From positions 1-64,000 of the forward strand of contig DVLU01000028.1 in the NCBI GenBank assembly GCA_018715365.1: a stretch of 64,000 bases of DNA, read 5' to 3'. The DNA is from Candidatus Ornithomonoglobus intestinigallinarum (GTDB lineage Bacteria > Bacillota > Clostridia > UBA1381). The notes under the pieces were generated by a model. The model worked only from the letters and a program-made list of their open reading frames with translations, did no database searches and was not told where the DNA came from. Numbering within the stretch: the stretch's first letter is position 1; each line of letters starts with the position of its first letter. Below, in pieces: positions 47,808 through 58,100 of the stretch. Made by a program: the position numbers and the translations under genes.

Positions 47808-50285
47808 ATGAAAAAGGCTTACTTTAAAAAAGCGTTGCTTATGATTATGTCGCTTGCGCTTATTATAAGCACAATGGCTCTGCCGGCGTCGGCAGAGGGC
47901 GCGTCGGTAACGGACGAAGGCTGGAGGTTTATCGACATCGCCTACGGCAACGGCGTTTACACGGCAATGGCAAAGAACGCCGATTATTCGTCGGCAAAAA
48001 TGTATTACTCAAACGACGGCGGCTTAACGTGGCAGGCAAGCGAAAATCAGCCGCTCGGCAGCGGAGCTGCACTTATTTCCAGCAACAAGCCGTCTCAGCA
48101 GCAGCTTATCTGGTGGGACGCGCATAATATGTTTGTTGCTCACGGCGCCGGCAAAACTTACACATCGTCCGACGGCGTATCGTGGACGGAGAACGCCAAT
48201 CTTCACTGGACAACAAACACAATGTACACGACAGTTGACGATAATCTGATATTCGGCGGACAAGCGGCGTTAAACGTAACAAACGACATCAGTCAAAAGG
48301 ACTTCGGAAAAACAAAGTGCACTATGAATATAACAAACAATTATTATGTGCAGGTAATAGGCGCAAAGCCGGCTGATGAAAACGGGAATATACAGGTATT
48401 CGGCGCGGCATTTAACGGAGCCGTTGACGCAACTCTTGCAACACAGGGCAAGTTCGGTTATACGGGAGAGCAGAACAGATATGCAGAAATCGGCGATAAA
48501 GCGCCTTATGATATGGTTTATGCAAAAGGCGCGGATCAGTTCCTTTATGTTGACGGAACGCAGTTGCTTTATGCGGCAACAAACAAAGATACAATCCCCA
48601 AGTTTGTTGTTAAAGAAGGCGTAAATGTAACGGCGATCGGGGCAAGCGATTCGTATATCGCTGTCGGCATGAGCGACGGTACAATATACTATACGGCAAA
48701 CGATCCAATAACGGCAGAAACGCAGTGGTCGCAGATACCCGTAACCATGGGCGCGGGCACGGCCGAGGCTGTAACGAACATAGAATTTTCGGACGATACA
48801 AACTTTGTTGCCCTTGCCGAAACGGAGGTTTTAAAGGGCAGCGTGAACGGCTGCTATAACATAAACGATTACGTTGAAATAGGCGATATAGAAGTTTCGG
48901 GTCAGAACGTATTTAACGGAGTAAGGCTTATAGGCGGAACATACAGCCCGACGCTTAACAAATACCTCGTTTACGGTGATACAACAACACCCGACGGTGA
49001 CAACAAATACTGGGGCAAGATATTTGTTTCGGAGGACGGTCTCAACTGGAGAGACGTATACACGGGCTATACATTTACAAAAAGGAACGTGAACACCGAA
49101 ACAGGCGCGGTAAGCTACAGCGAGGTAAGGAACGGCGCTGTTTGGTGGGGATCGCAGAGAATATTTATAGTTTCTGCATCGACGCAAGAACACACAGGCG
49201 TTACGCTTGTTTCACCGGACGGCGAAAGCTGGAAGGCGATTCAGTATAAAGGCAATACGGACGCCGAGGGCAATCCGGCTCCCGAGCTTGACACGGATAT
49301 GCAGTTAAATACCGATATAGCCGTTTCGGGCGATAAGCTCTATACAACAAATGGCCGCAGGCAGTTCCGCACATATACGGCATGGAACAGCGCTTCAATG
49401 ATATGGTTCGGAGTTACAAATGTCCCCAATAATTGGAGTATGAATCAGATCGCGGTAAGCGATGATGAGGATCCGGCGGTGCTTATGGCGCAGAACGGAA
49501 ACGGAGCCGTAAGAAATAATGAAAGCACAGCCGAGAACGAGCTTGATAAATGGACACCGATAAATGCAATAGGCGGGGCGGGCGCTCTTACGGACGCGGT
49601 ATTCAGCAAGGCGCTTAATCAATTCGTTGCCGTTTTAAACGATGGATTTAGGACGTCTATAGTAAGCAAGGACGGTTCGGTCGTTCAAGGCCCTATTGTT
49701 TCTGGCAAGGTTTGCAGGGCGATAGATACAAACGGCGAAGCGTTTATGTTTGCCTGCGAGGACGGAAACATTTACACGGCTCCCGATACGGCGGGATTCA
49801 AAAAGGACGAGGTATCGCTTACGCCCGTTCCGGCGGCGGCAGCTGTTGAAACGGCAAACACAATGCCTTTGACAAACGTAATAAAGGCGGGCGATAAGTT
49901 TATCGCAACGGCGACCGACAATGTAAACAGCGATGTGCTGCTTGTTTCAAAGAACAGCGCGGGAACGTATGAATACGTTAAGGCAAGCGAAAACGTTAAG
50001 GCCGCGGAGCTTGTTCCGGGCGAAACGATAACGGTTTCGGTTGACGGCGTAAACAAAACAGACGCTGATTATGAATTCACGCTTATAACGGCAATATATT
50101 CGGACGGCGTGCTTGTGCAGGTTCAGTCGGATGAGCTTGCGGTAACGGCAGGCATGAGCGGCAAGGCTTCAGCCGATGTTGCAATAGGCGCGGACGTTCC
50201 CGAAAATGCCGAAATGAAGATATTTATGTGGGACAGCATGAAGGGCATGGTGCCGTTAAGAGCAGCATACACCCCTTTCGAATAA
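47808..50285 (+). CDS. Secreted beta-propeller-like protein (sialidase/PSII-stability-like N-terminus)
   Basis: Signal peptide MKKAYFKKALLMIMSLALIISTMALPASA; repeated MYYSNDGGLTW, TYTSSDGVSW, IFVSEDGLNWRDV, LVSPDGESWKAI. Confidence 0.82.
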   Translation: MKKAYFKKALLMIMSLALIISTMALPASAEGASVTDEGWRFIDIAYGNGVYTAMAKNADYSSAKMYYSNDGGLTWQASENQPLGSGAALISSNKPSQQQLIWWDAHNMFVAHGAGKTYTSSDGVSWTENANLHWTTNTMYTTVDDNLIFGGQAALNVTNDISQKDFGKTKCTMNITNNYYVQVIGAKPADENGNIQVFGAAFNGAVDATLATQGKFGYTGEQNRYAEIGDKAPYDMVYAKGADQFLYVDGTQLLYAATNKDTIPKFVVKEGVNVTAIGASDSYIAVGMSDGTIYYTANDPITAETQWSQIPVTMGAGTAEAVTNIEFSDDTNFVALAETEVLKGSVNGCYNINDYVEIGDIEVSGQNVFNGVRLIGGTYSPTLNKYLVYGDTTTPDGDNKYWGKIFVSEDGLNWRDVYTGYTFTKRNVNTETGAVSYSEVRNGAVWWGSQRIFIVSASTQEHTGVTLVSPDGESWKAIQYKGNTDAEGNPAPELDTDMQLNTDIAVSGDKLYTTNGRRQFRTYTAWNSASMIWFGVTNVPNNWSMNQIAVSDDEDPAVLMAQNGNGAVRNNESTAENELDKWTPINAIGGAGALTDAVFSKALNQFVAVLNDGFRTSIVSKDGSVVQGPIVSGKVCRAIDTNGEAFMFACEDGNIYTAPDTAGFKKDEVSLTPVPAAAAVETANTMPLTNVIKAGDKFIATATDNVNSDVLLVSKNSAGTYEYVKASENVKAAELVPGETITVSVDGVNKTDADYEFTLITAIYSDGVLVQVQSDELAVTAGMSGKASADVAIGADVPENAEMKIFMWDSMKGMVPLRAAYTPFE

Positions 50286-52402
50286 AGGACGGTCAGGATA
50301 AAAAAATATACGTTTCCCCGGACGGGGACGACGCGGCGGACGGGAGCTTTAACGCTCCCGTCAAGACGCTCCGGCGTGCGCTGGAAATGGCGGAAGATAC
50401 AGGGAATACAAATGCCGGTATTGACATTTTGCTCCGCGAGGGTGTATACTGTATATCCGAAACGATAAATCTGTCACATTCGGCGAAGTGGTACGCGCCG
50501 CTTACGATAAGCGCATATAACGGCGAAAACGTTGTTTTAAACGCAGGCGTTGATATACCGCTTTCCGAAGCGGAGCCTGCGGGCAGTGAGTTTTTGTCGG
50601 AGCTTGTTGAGCCGCCCCCTTACGGCAGCATTTTAAAATACGATTTAAAGGACGCCGGAATAACCGATTACGGTGAAATATCAAGGCGGGGCCATCTTAT
50701 AACGGAGGATAAGGAGGCGCAGGCGGAGCTTGCCGTTGACGGCGAGGTGCAGCGCCTTGCCGGTTGGCCGAACGACGGCTTCACGGGGCTTATAAAGCCG
50801 GAGGATCCCTCCGAATACGGGAAAAGAACGTTATCGGGCATAGCAGACGGCTGCAGCTTCAGGGTGGATTACGACCGTCCGTCCGATTGGAGCAGGCAGG
50901 AGGAGGTTTGGCTTGCCGGAACGCTCGGGCCCAATTACGAGTTTGATTATTATCCGATGAGCCGTTTTGACGAAGCGGAAAAAAGAGTGTATTTAAGAGA
51001 AGGCGCGCTTGTGGAGTATTACACAGAGCCCTGGTACAGGTTTGAAAATATCCCGGAGGAGCTCGACGCCCCCGGCGAATATTACATAGACCGCGAAACG
51101 GGCATGCTGTATTTTTATCCGCCCGAGGGCGCGGATGAAAATTCAACGCTCACAATAACAATGCCGACAAGAAACCCGAAGCAGTATTCGGGAAAATCGC
51201 CCGACGATATGTTCAGGCTCGAGGGCTGCGACAATATAGTCTTTGAGGGGCTGACGCTTAAGGGCGGACGCGGTTCGGCCGTTACCGGCAGGGAGAACAG
51301 CGGAATAAAATTCCTGGACTGCGAGATCGCGTCGTTCGGCGCAAACGGCATACGGCTTGATTTTTCGGACAGGATAGAGGTCCGCGGCTGCGAAATCCAC
51401 GACGTCGGCCAGGACGCGCTGCAGTTTTCAAACTGCGGTGATTATGAGAATTTAACGCCGAATTTCATAATGATATGCAATAACGACATATATGATTTCG
51501 CAAGGCTTGAGCGCAGCTACAAAACGGGAATAAATCTCGGCTACAGATGCGTCGGCGCAACGGCGGCGAGAAACCATGTGCATGACGCGCCGCATTCCGG
51601 AATGATCTTCTACGGCGTGAACAATAGAATATACGGAAACGAATTTGACAATCTCGTTACGGAGTTCAGCGATATGGACGCCGTGTATGCAAACAATTCG
51701 TGCTATCCGTGGGAGCGCGGCAACGTTATACGCGGCAATTACTTCCACGATATAGGCAGACGCTCCATGAACGGCAGGCACCAGATAAACGTAAGGGCAA
51801 TACGCACCGATAACAAGGGCTGCGGCCTTGAGGTTTACGGCAACCTGTTCTACAGGATAGGCGACGGCGGAACGAACGGAAACGGAAACAACGCCGTCGG
51901 CGGCATAACCGCGGAGGGCACGAGGAATAAAATAATTCACAATTTGTTTGTTGACTGCAACGAAACGTACACGAACGGCCAGGCGTACAGGCATATAGAA
52001 ACGGCCGGGGACGGCACGCTTTATTCCGATGACGGCGTGATAAACGGCGCGAAGGTTTCGGAGCTTAAAAAGGAAATGGAAAGACGGCTTCCCGTTTACG
52101 GGAATTATTTCCCGGAGCTTTATAATTTCTTTAACGAGCATCCGAATATGTCGAAAACAAATGAGTTTAAAGACAACATAATAATAAATATAGAATTTCC
52201 GTTAAGCAGATATAACGGCGAAATATCGGAGGAGGGCTTCCGCGGCGATGAACGTCTTGTTGACGCATCGGGCAATTTTGCGGGAACGGACGACCCGGGA
52301 TTTAAGTCGTATGAGGACGGAGATTTAGAGCTTTCGCAGGAGGCGCGTTCTCTTGCCGAGGGCTTCCCGAATATAAAAATGAGCAGCTTCGGGACATTTT
52401 AA
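50228..52402 (+). CDS. Right-handed beta-helix protein (glycoside hydrolase/lyase-like); start uncertain, overlaps the previous gene and may be a -1 frameshift extension
   Basis: KKIYVSPDGDDAADGSFNAPVKTLRRALEMAE...GVYCISETINL; VDGEVQRLAGWPNDG; GEYYIDRETGMLYFYPPEGAD; beta-helix repeats. No ATG/GTG/TTG between upstream stop (50285) and the conserved KIYVSPDG. Confidence 0.85.
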   Translation: MGQHEGHGAVKSSIHPFRIKDGQDKKIYVSPDGDDAADGSFNAPVKTLRRALEMAEDTGNTNAGIDILLREGVYCISETINLSHSAKWYAPLTISAYNGENVVLNAGVDIPLSEAEPAGSEFLSELVEPPPYGSILKYDLKDAGITDYGEISRRGHLITEDKEAQAELAVDGEVQRLAGWPNDGFTGLIKPEDPSEYGKRTLSGIADGCSFRVDYDRPSDWSRQEEVWLAGTLGPNYEFDYYPMSRFDEAEKRVYLREGALVEYYTEPWYRFENIPEELDAPGEYYIDRETGMLYFYPPEGADENSTLTITMPTRNPKQYSGKSPDDMFRLEGCDNIVFEGLTLKGGRGSAVTGRENSGIKFLDCEIASFGANGIRLDFSDRIEVRGCEIHDVGQDALQFSNCGDYENLTPNFIMICNNDIYDFARLERSYKTGINLGYRCVGATAARNHVHDAPHSGMIFYGVNNRIYGNEFDNLVTEFSDMDAVYANNSCYPWERGNVIRGNYFHDIGRRSMNGRHQINVRAIRTDNKGCGLEVYGNLFYRIGDGGTNGNGNNAVGGITAEGTRNKIIHNLFVDCNETYTNGQAYRHIETAGDGTLYSDDGVINGAKVSELKKEMERRLPVYGNYFPELYNFFNEHPNMSKTNEFKDNIIINIEFPLSRYNGEISEEGFRGDERLVDASGNFAGTDDPGFKSYEDGDLELSQEARSLAEGFPNIKMSSFGTF

Positions 52403-52453
52403 AGCGCGGGCGCACAGCCCGCAGGACATTACCCCGAAGGAGGTAGGAAGAGA

Positions 52454-55150
52454 GTGAAAAAGAAAATAGCTTTGCTGCTGACGGCCGCATTGCTTGTGCA
52501 GGGCGGAGCAGCCGCTTTGGCGGCCGATTACCCCGACACGAAGGGTCACTGGGCCGAGAGTATTATAGACAGCCTCACAGAGGACGGCGTGGTTCAGGGC
52601 GACGGCCGGAACTTCAGGCCGGACAGCGACGTGAACGTGGATGAATTTCTTAAAATGATTCTGACGGCGATGGGCGAGGAGATCGAGCCCGCGCAGGGCG
52701 GCTATTGGGCGCAGCCGTATATAGACAGGGCGCTCGAGCTTGAGCTTATATATTCTGACGAATTTGCGGACGGCTATGCGCGTCCCGTAACGCGGTACGA
52801 AATCGCGATGATAAGCACAAGGGCAATAGACGCAAACGAGGTGACGGGCGCGCTTCGCGATCAGATAATCGGCAAAATATCGGATTATTACGATATTTAC
52901 AATTACGATAAGGAATACGTCCTTGCGGCGTACGCGAACAATCTGCTTTACGGCTACGAGGACAACAGCTTCCGCGGCTACAACAACACAACACGCGCCG
53001 AAGCGTGCGTTATAGTAAGCCGCGTTATGTCGGCGGGCGACTTTGAAAGACCGTCAACCGACAATCCCGACGTTCCGCAGGATCTGGGCGACGTATTCTA
53101 TGTTGCGTCAAACGGAAACGATAATAACGCAGGAACGGCAGACGCGCCGTTTGCGACGCTTGCAAAGGCACAGGAGGCGGTCAGGGAAACGCTTAAGAGC
53201 GACGGCGCGCACGAAAACGGCATAACGGTTTATCTGCGCGGCGGCGAATACGATATAACGGGTTCTCTCGAGCTTGCGTATGAGGATTCCGGCACGGAGG
53301 ACTGCCAGGTAACGTGGGCGTCGTATCCGGGAGAAACGGCAAGGCTTACGGGCAGCGTGGCGCTGCCGCACGATGCGTTTGAGCCTATAGACGATGAAAT
53401 GGGCTCAAAGCTTATAGAAAGAAGCGCCGCCGATGAGGTCCTGCAGATAGACCTCAACGAGCTCGGTATAACAAATCTGGGCAGGCTTTCAAGACGCGGC
53501 TACTTAATAGCCGAATCGGGCGTTCTGCCGCAGGCGGAATTGTATATAGACGGCAGCAGGCAGCAGCTTTCGAGATGGCCCAACAGCGAATGGGTCGGAA
53601 CAACAGGCATTGTGCGGAGCGGCGCAAGAAGCCAGTCGGGAGTGCTTGAGGGCGCGGTGTTCAATATAGATTACGACCGCCCAACAAAATGGCATAACCA
53701 GATAGACCAGATATATACGGCAGGCGTTCTCGGCCCCAACTATTTCTACGGCTATTTCCCGATAGGCGAAATAAAGCCGGGCGAGATAACGCTGAGGGAA
53801 GGCTCCGTTACGAATTATTATTCGAAGCATTTTATAAGATATGAAAATATCTTTGAAGAAACGGATATGCCGGGCGAGTATTACATAGACCGCGAAACGG
53901 GTATGCTGTATCTCTATCCGCCGGAGGGCTTCGGCGCCGATACCGATATAAGGCTCTCGATGCTCGAGGAAAATATGATAACGGGCGACAACGTTAAAAA
54001 CGTAACGTTTAAGAACCTGCAGTTCGATACGATGCGCGCCGGGGCGATAAGGATAACGAACGCCGAAAACGTCAATATAGAAAACTGCACGGTTTACGGC
54101 ACGGGCACGCACGGAGTGTATTTAAGAGGAACAAACTGCTCCGTGAAGAACAGCCTTATCCACGACATCGGTGCAAACGGCATTCAGATGGGCGGCGGCG
54201 ATTACGCGCAGGAGATAGACAGCGGCAACGAAATAACAAACAATCATATTTATAAGGCCGCGCAGATAGAACGCTCGTATCAGGCGGGAATACTGCTCGA
54301 TTACCAGTCGGTCGGCATAAAGGTAAGCCATAACGAAATACACGATATGCCGCATACGGCAGTGATAATCTACGGTCCGAACCACACGGTCGAGTATAAC
54401 AATATATACGACGCAGTTAAGGAATTCCACGATATGGATGCCATATACCTTAACGTATACCAGTATCCGTGGGAGAGAAACGTTGTTATAAGACGCAATT
54501 ATATACACGACTTCGGGCAGCAGACGTTCACGGAGCGTCAGATGAACGTTGCCGGCGTCAGAACGGATAACAACGGAAACGGACTTCAGGTGCTGGAGAA
54601 TGTATTCTACAACATAGGCTATCAGAACGCAAACGGTATACGCGCCGTATGCGCACAGGGTATAGACAACGTTGTAAAGAACAATATATTCATAGACCTC
54701 TCGGGAACGTACGACGGTCCTCATACGTATAACCCGAGCGCAAGATGGGATATAACGTCATCGACGGTAAAGCCGATATACGATCAGTGGCTTATCTACA
54801 GCCCCGTATATTCGCAGAAGAATCCCGAGGTTGCAACGTTCTTCGATCATCACTTCCAGGCGTATGAGAAGAACAATATATTCAAGGACAATGTTATAGT
54901 AAATATCGCGTTCCCGCTCGGCACGTCGAATTACCAGACGACGGGTCAGGGCTTTATGGCAAGCGATCAGCTTGTTGACGCCTCCGGGAATATCGTCACA
55001 CAGGAGGACCCCGGATTTGTGGATTACGCGGGAGAAAACTTTACATTAAAGCCCGACAGCAGGGTGTATTCGGAAATAGAGAATTTCCCGGAGATAGATT
55101 TTGAAAATATGGGAACTCTTGCGGATACGCCTGTCGGAGTAACACAATAG
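52454..55150 (+). CDS. SLH-domain secreted right-handed beta-helix protein
   Basis: Signal peptide; YPDTKGHWAESIIDSLTEDGVVQGDGRNFRPDSDVNVDEFL (SLH) x3; YVASNGNDNNAGTADAPFATLAKAQEAVRE...GGEYDITGSLEL; DGSRQQLSRWPN; GEYYIDRETGMLYLYPPEG. Confidence 0.9.
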   Translation: MKKKIALLLTAALLVQGGAAALAADYPDTKGHWAESIIDSLTEDGVVQGDGRNFRPDSDVNVDEFLKMILTAMGEEIEPAQGGYWAQPYIDRALELELIYSDEFADGYARPVTRYEIAMISTRAIDANEVTGALRDQIIGKISDYYDIYNYDKEYVLAAYANNLLYGYEDNSFRGYNNTTRAEACVIVSRVMSAGDFERPSTDNPDVPQDLGDVFYVASNGNDNNAGTADAPFATLAKAQEAVRETLKSDGAHENGITVYLRGGEYDITGSLELAYEDSGTEDCQVTWASYPGETARLTGSVALPHDAFEPIDDEMGSKLIERSAADEVLQIDLNELGITNLGRLSRRGYLIAESGVLPQAELYIDGSRQQLSRWPNSEWVGTTGIVRSGARSQSGVLEGAVFNIDYDRPTKWHNQIDQIYTAGVLGPNYFYGYFPIGEIKPGEITLREGSVTNYYSKHFIRYENIFEETDMPGEYYIDRETGMLYLYPPEGFGADTDIRLSMLEENMITGDNVKNVTFKNLQFDTMRAGAIRITNAENVNIENCTVYGTGTHGVYLRGTNCSVKNSLIHDIGANGIQMGGGDYAQEIDSGNEITNNHIYKAAQIERSYQAGILLDYQSVGIKVSHNEIHDMPHTAVIIYGPNHTVEYNNIYDAVKEFHDMDAIYLNVYQYPWERNVVIRRNYIHDFGQQTFTERQMNVAGVRTDNNGNGLQVLENVFYNIGYQNANGIRAVCAQGIDNVVKNNIFIDLSGTYDGPHTYNPSARWDITSSTVKPIYDQWLIYSPVYSQKNPEVATFFDHHFQAYEKNNIFKDNVIVNIAFPLGTSNYQTTGQGFMASDQLVDASGNIVTQEDPGFVDYAGENFTLKPDSRVYSEIENFPEIDFENMGTLADTPVGVTQ

Positions 55151-55166
55151 GAAAGGGTGACTGTAA

Positions 55167-58100
55167 TTGAAGTTAAAAAGATTAGCAGCAGCCATACTTA
55201 CGGTATTTATGCTGATGAACCTTGCCGCGGTTATGCCGGCAATGGCAATGACCGTCAATGTAGGGAGCGGGTATGAGTTTGTCGATACCGCCTACAGCCC
55301 CAAGAAAGATATTTATGTTGCCGTTGCGAGAAACAGCGGCGGAACGGCGAAAATTTATTATTCAAACGGCGGCGAAACATGGCAGGAAGCGGAACGGACG
55401 GCAGATTCCAAGACCTTCGATATGCGCGCAAACATACAGCCGAACTCCCAGCAAAGAGTTGTATGGTGGCCCAAAGAACAGGTGTTTGTTACTTTCCACA
55501 TAGTACCCAATGCCGAAAAGCTGCTCTGCTCAGAGGACGGCAAAACGTGGACGGAATTCAGCCGAACAGGCACAAACTACCTTTATGCGGTATCGGGTGA
55601 CGGTCAGCAGCTTGCCGTTATGAGACACGTGCTTATAGCGCTTGATTCGCTGGAAGAAGGAAATATGTCCGCCTTACCGACGGTTGACATCAGAGGTCTG
55701 GGCAATGACAGCAGCGGTGCCGGAATGATGGCGGTCGGCGTAAGCGATACGGCGCCTTATATCTACGCCGTATTCAGACAGAAGGGCAACGGTATGCGTA
55801 TAGCAGCACAGCCGATAGTCCCGACGCCGGAGCCCACCGAGGAAGCGCAGCTTGCCGAGGCGGAGACGGCAGAAGAAGCGGTTGAAGAAATTGCAGAGCC
55901 TACGGCCGAGCCTGTTGAAGCGACAACCGAGCCGACAGCCGAACCGACTGTTGAGCCTGTTGAAGCAACGGCAGAGCCTGCTGAAGCGACCGTTGAACCG
56001 ACTGCCGAACCTACGGCAGAGCCTGTTGAAGAAACAGCAGAACCTGTTGAGGAAACGGCAGAACCTGTTGAAGCAACTGCTGAGCCGACAGCCGAGCCTG
56101 TTGAAGAAACGGCAGAGCCGGAGCTTATGACGGCGGAGGCCGAGGCGGAGCCTAAGATGGCAGGCGCGGAGCTTATGGCCGAAACAACGGATTATACAAA
56201 GTACGCAACAACTGATGTGGCATACAACTTTACGCAGGATCCCATAGATGCGATATGGTCAAAGCCGATGGCGGGCTGGTTTGTCATAAACGGAGCGGAG
56301 CTCACGTTTGTAAAGCCCGAAAGGACAACGGCGAAGCCGACGGCGACCGCAAAGGGTGCAACTGAGCTTTCGATGTCCGACGGCGGCAAGGCGTCGGGTG
56401 AGAAATTCACGGCTGCCGGAACAAACAGTGATACCGTAATAGTCGGCACGGAAAGCGGCAAGCTCTACGCGGCGGCGGCTTCGGAGAATATCATGGACGA
56501 AGGAAGCCTTGCATGGAGCCGCGTTGAACCGGGCGCAGACGTGGAAACGGAAATAAACGAAAGAGTAAAGTCTATTTCGGAGATAAACGATAACGCGTTC
56601 TTCTTTGCAACAAACACAGGCCTTTATACGGCAGCGAGGGAGAGCGACGGAAGCTGGCGCTATCATGATATTGCAAAATCAAATATCATTGCCGACAGCG
56701 ACACATCAAAAACAAGAATAGAAGTTCCCGAGGAGGGAAGCACATCGGTAACGCTTACTCCGGAATCGAGAACGTGGGCCGGCTATCAGTCGCAGAACAC
56801 GATAACGGGTATATCGATAGATAACGCTGAAATGCCGCAGGGCGTAAACGCAGAGGTGTCGGGCGGCAGCGTAAACGTTACCGTTGAAAGCACGGCAGAC
56901 CCCGAAGCCGATAACAACATAGACGTAACGGTGACAACGGCAAGCAGCCAGGCTTACAGCTTTGAAATAACAGTCGTTTCGCCGGCACAGCCCGACGTAA
57001 CGGGTTACGACGAAATGGCAATACCGCAGCGCGGAACGGCGGCGAAGGAATATCAGTATTCCGCCGTTATAATGGGTACGGACGGACTTCCGATGGAAAC
57101 GCGCGAAGCGCGCATGGAGGTAATAGAAGTGCCGGAGGGCGTTGAATTCGATCCCGCAACGGGTATATTCACAGTAACGGAGGACGCCAAGGCCGGTACG
57201 GTGCTGCTGCACATTTATCCGGGAGACACAACGGAAAACCCGACAATAAAAGAAATCACACTAAGCGAAAGCCATTCGGTAAGAGCCGAGATAACGCTCG
57301 GCCCGGCAGAGCTTCAGATACCGGATGACGCTGCGCTCAACCAGGAATATACCGCGACATTCTACAGCCAGATAGACGAGGTCATGATTCACGAGAGCCC
57401 CGTATGGACCGTTGAAATCCCCGAGGGCTCGGAGGCCGGCGGCATAAGCATGGATGACGGCAAGCTGAGCGTTCCGTCAAACGCTACGGCGGGAAAGATA
57501 ATCATCAGGGCCGTATCGTCGGATAATCCGGAAATATACGCGGAAAAGGAAGTTGAGCTTACATACACGGATAAGAGAAAGGCGACCGAGGATCTGAGCC
57601 CGATAACGTTCGATACGTCGAAGCCTCTTGAGGATGACCTCACGTTTATAACAACGGGCGCGGAATTCGGCAGCACAATCACCTACAAAAGCTCGGATGA
57701 GAACATATTAAAGCCGGACGGTACGCTTATAAGACCGAGCCGCGAGGACGGCAGCGTTATATTAACAGCCACATCGACGCTCGGCAGCGGCAGAGCCGAA
57801 AAGCAGTGGGAATTCAAGGTTACAAAGGCCGATGATTTAAGCGCCAACGGCGACCTTTCGGACGGCACAACAGCCGGCTGGACGCCGGAGGACGGCGCGC
57901 AGCTTGAGGTTACGTCGGAGGAGGACAACAACATCTTAAACGTAACGGGCGGCGGAGTTTATCAGACGTTCGAATTCACAAACGAAAGCAGCTACGGCTT
58001 CGAAGCGCGCGTAAGAGCGGCTGCGGGGTCAACGATAACGCTCCTTTCGGAAGCGGGCGGAAAAATAGCCGAAATAACGGCGGACGGCGATTGGCAGGAG

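Noticed and set aside
51452-52141. 229-aa minus-strand ORF, and similar antisense ORFs at 53504-54112, 54122-54724, 56706-57212, 61986-62657
   Set aside because: Shadow ORFs opposite clearly coding SLH/beta-helix/SBP genes; codon bias of the sense strand explains them.
55890-56125. Possible CRISPR-like array
   Set aside because: Repeats are contiguous, degenerate and in frame with the coding sequence; no unique spacers. No CRISPR array seen anywhere in the window.
55852-56130. Lys/Arg/Gln-rich ORF (MPRRRRQKKRLKKLQS...)
   Set aside because: Alternate frame of the EPTAEP tandem repeat, not a gene.
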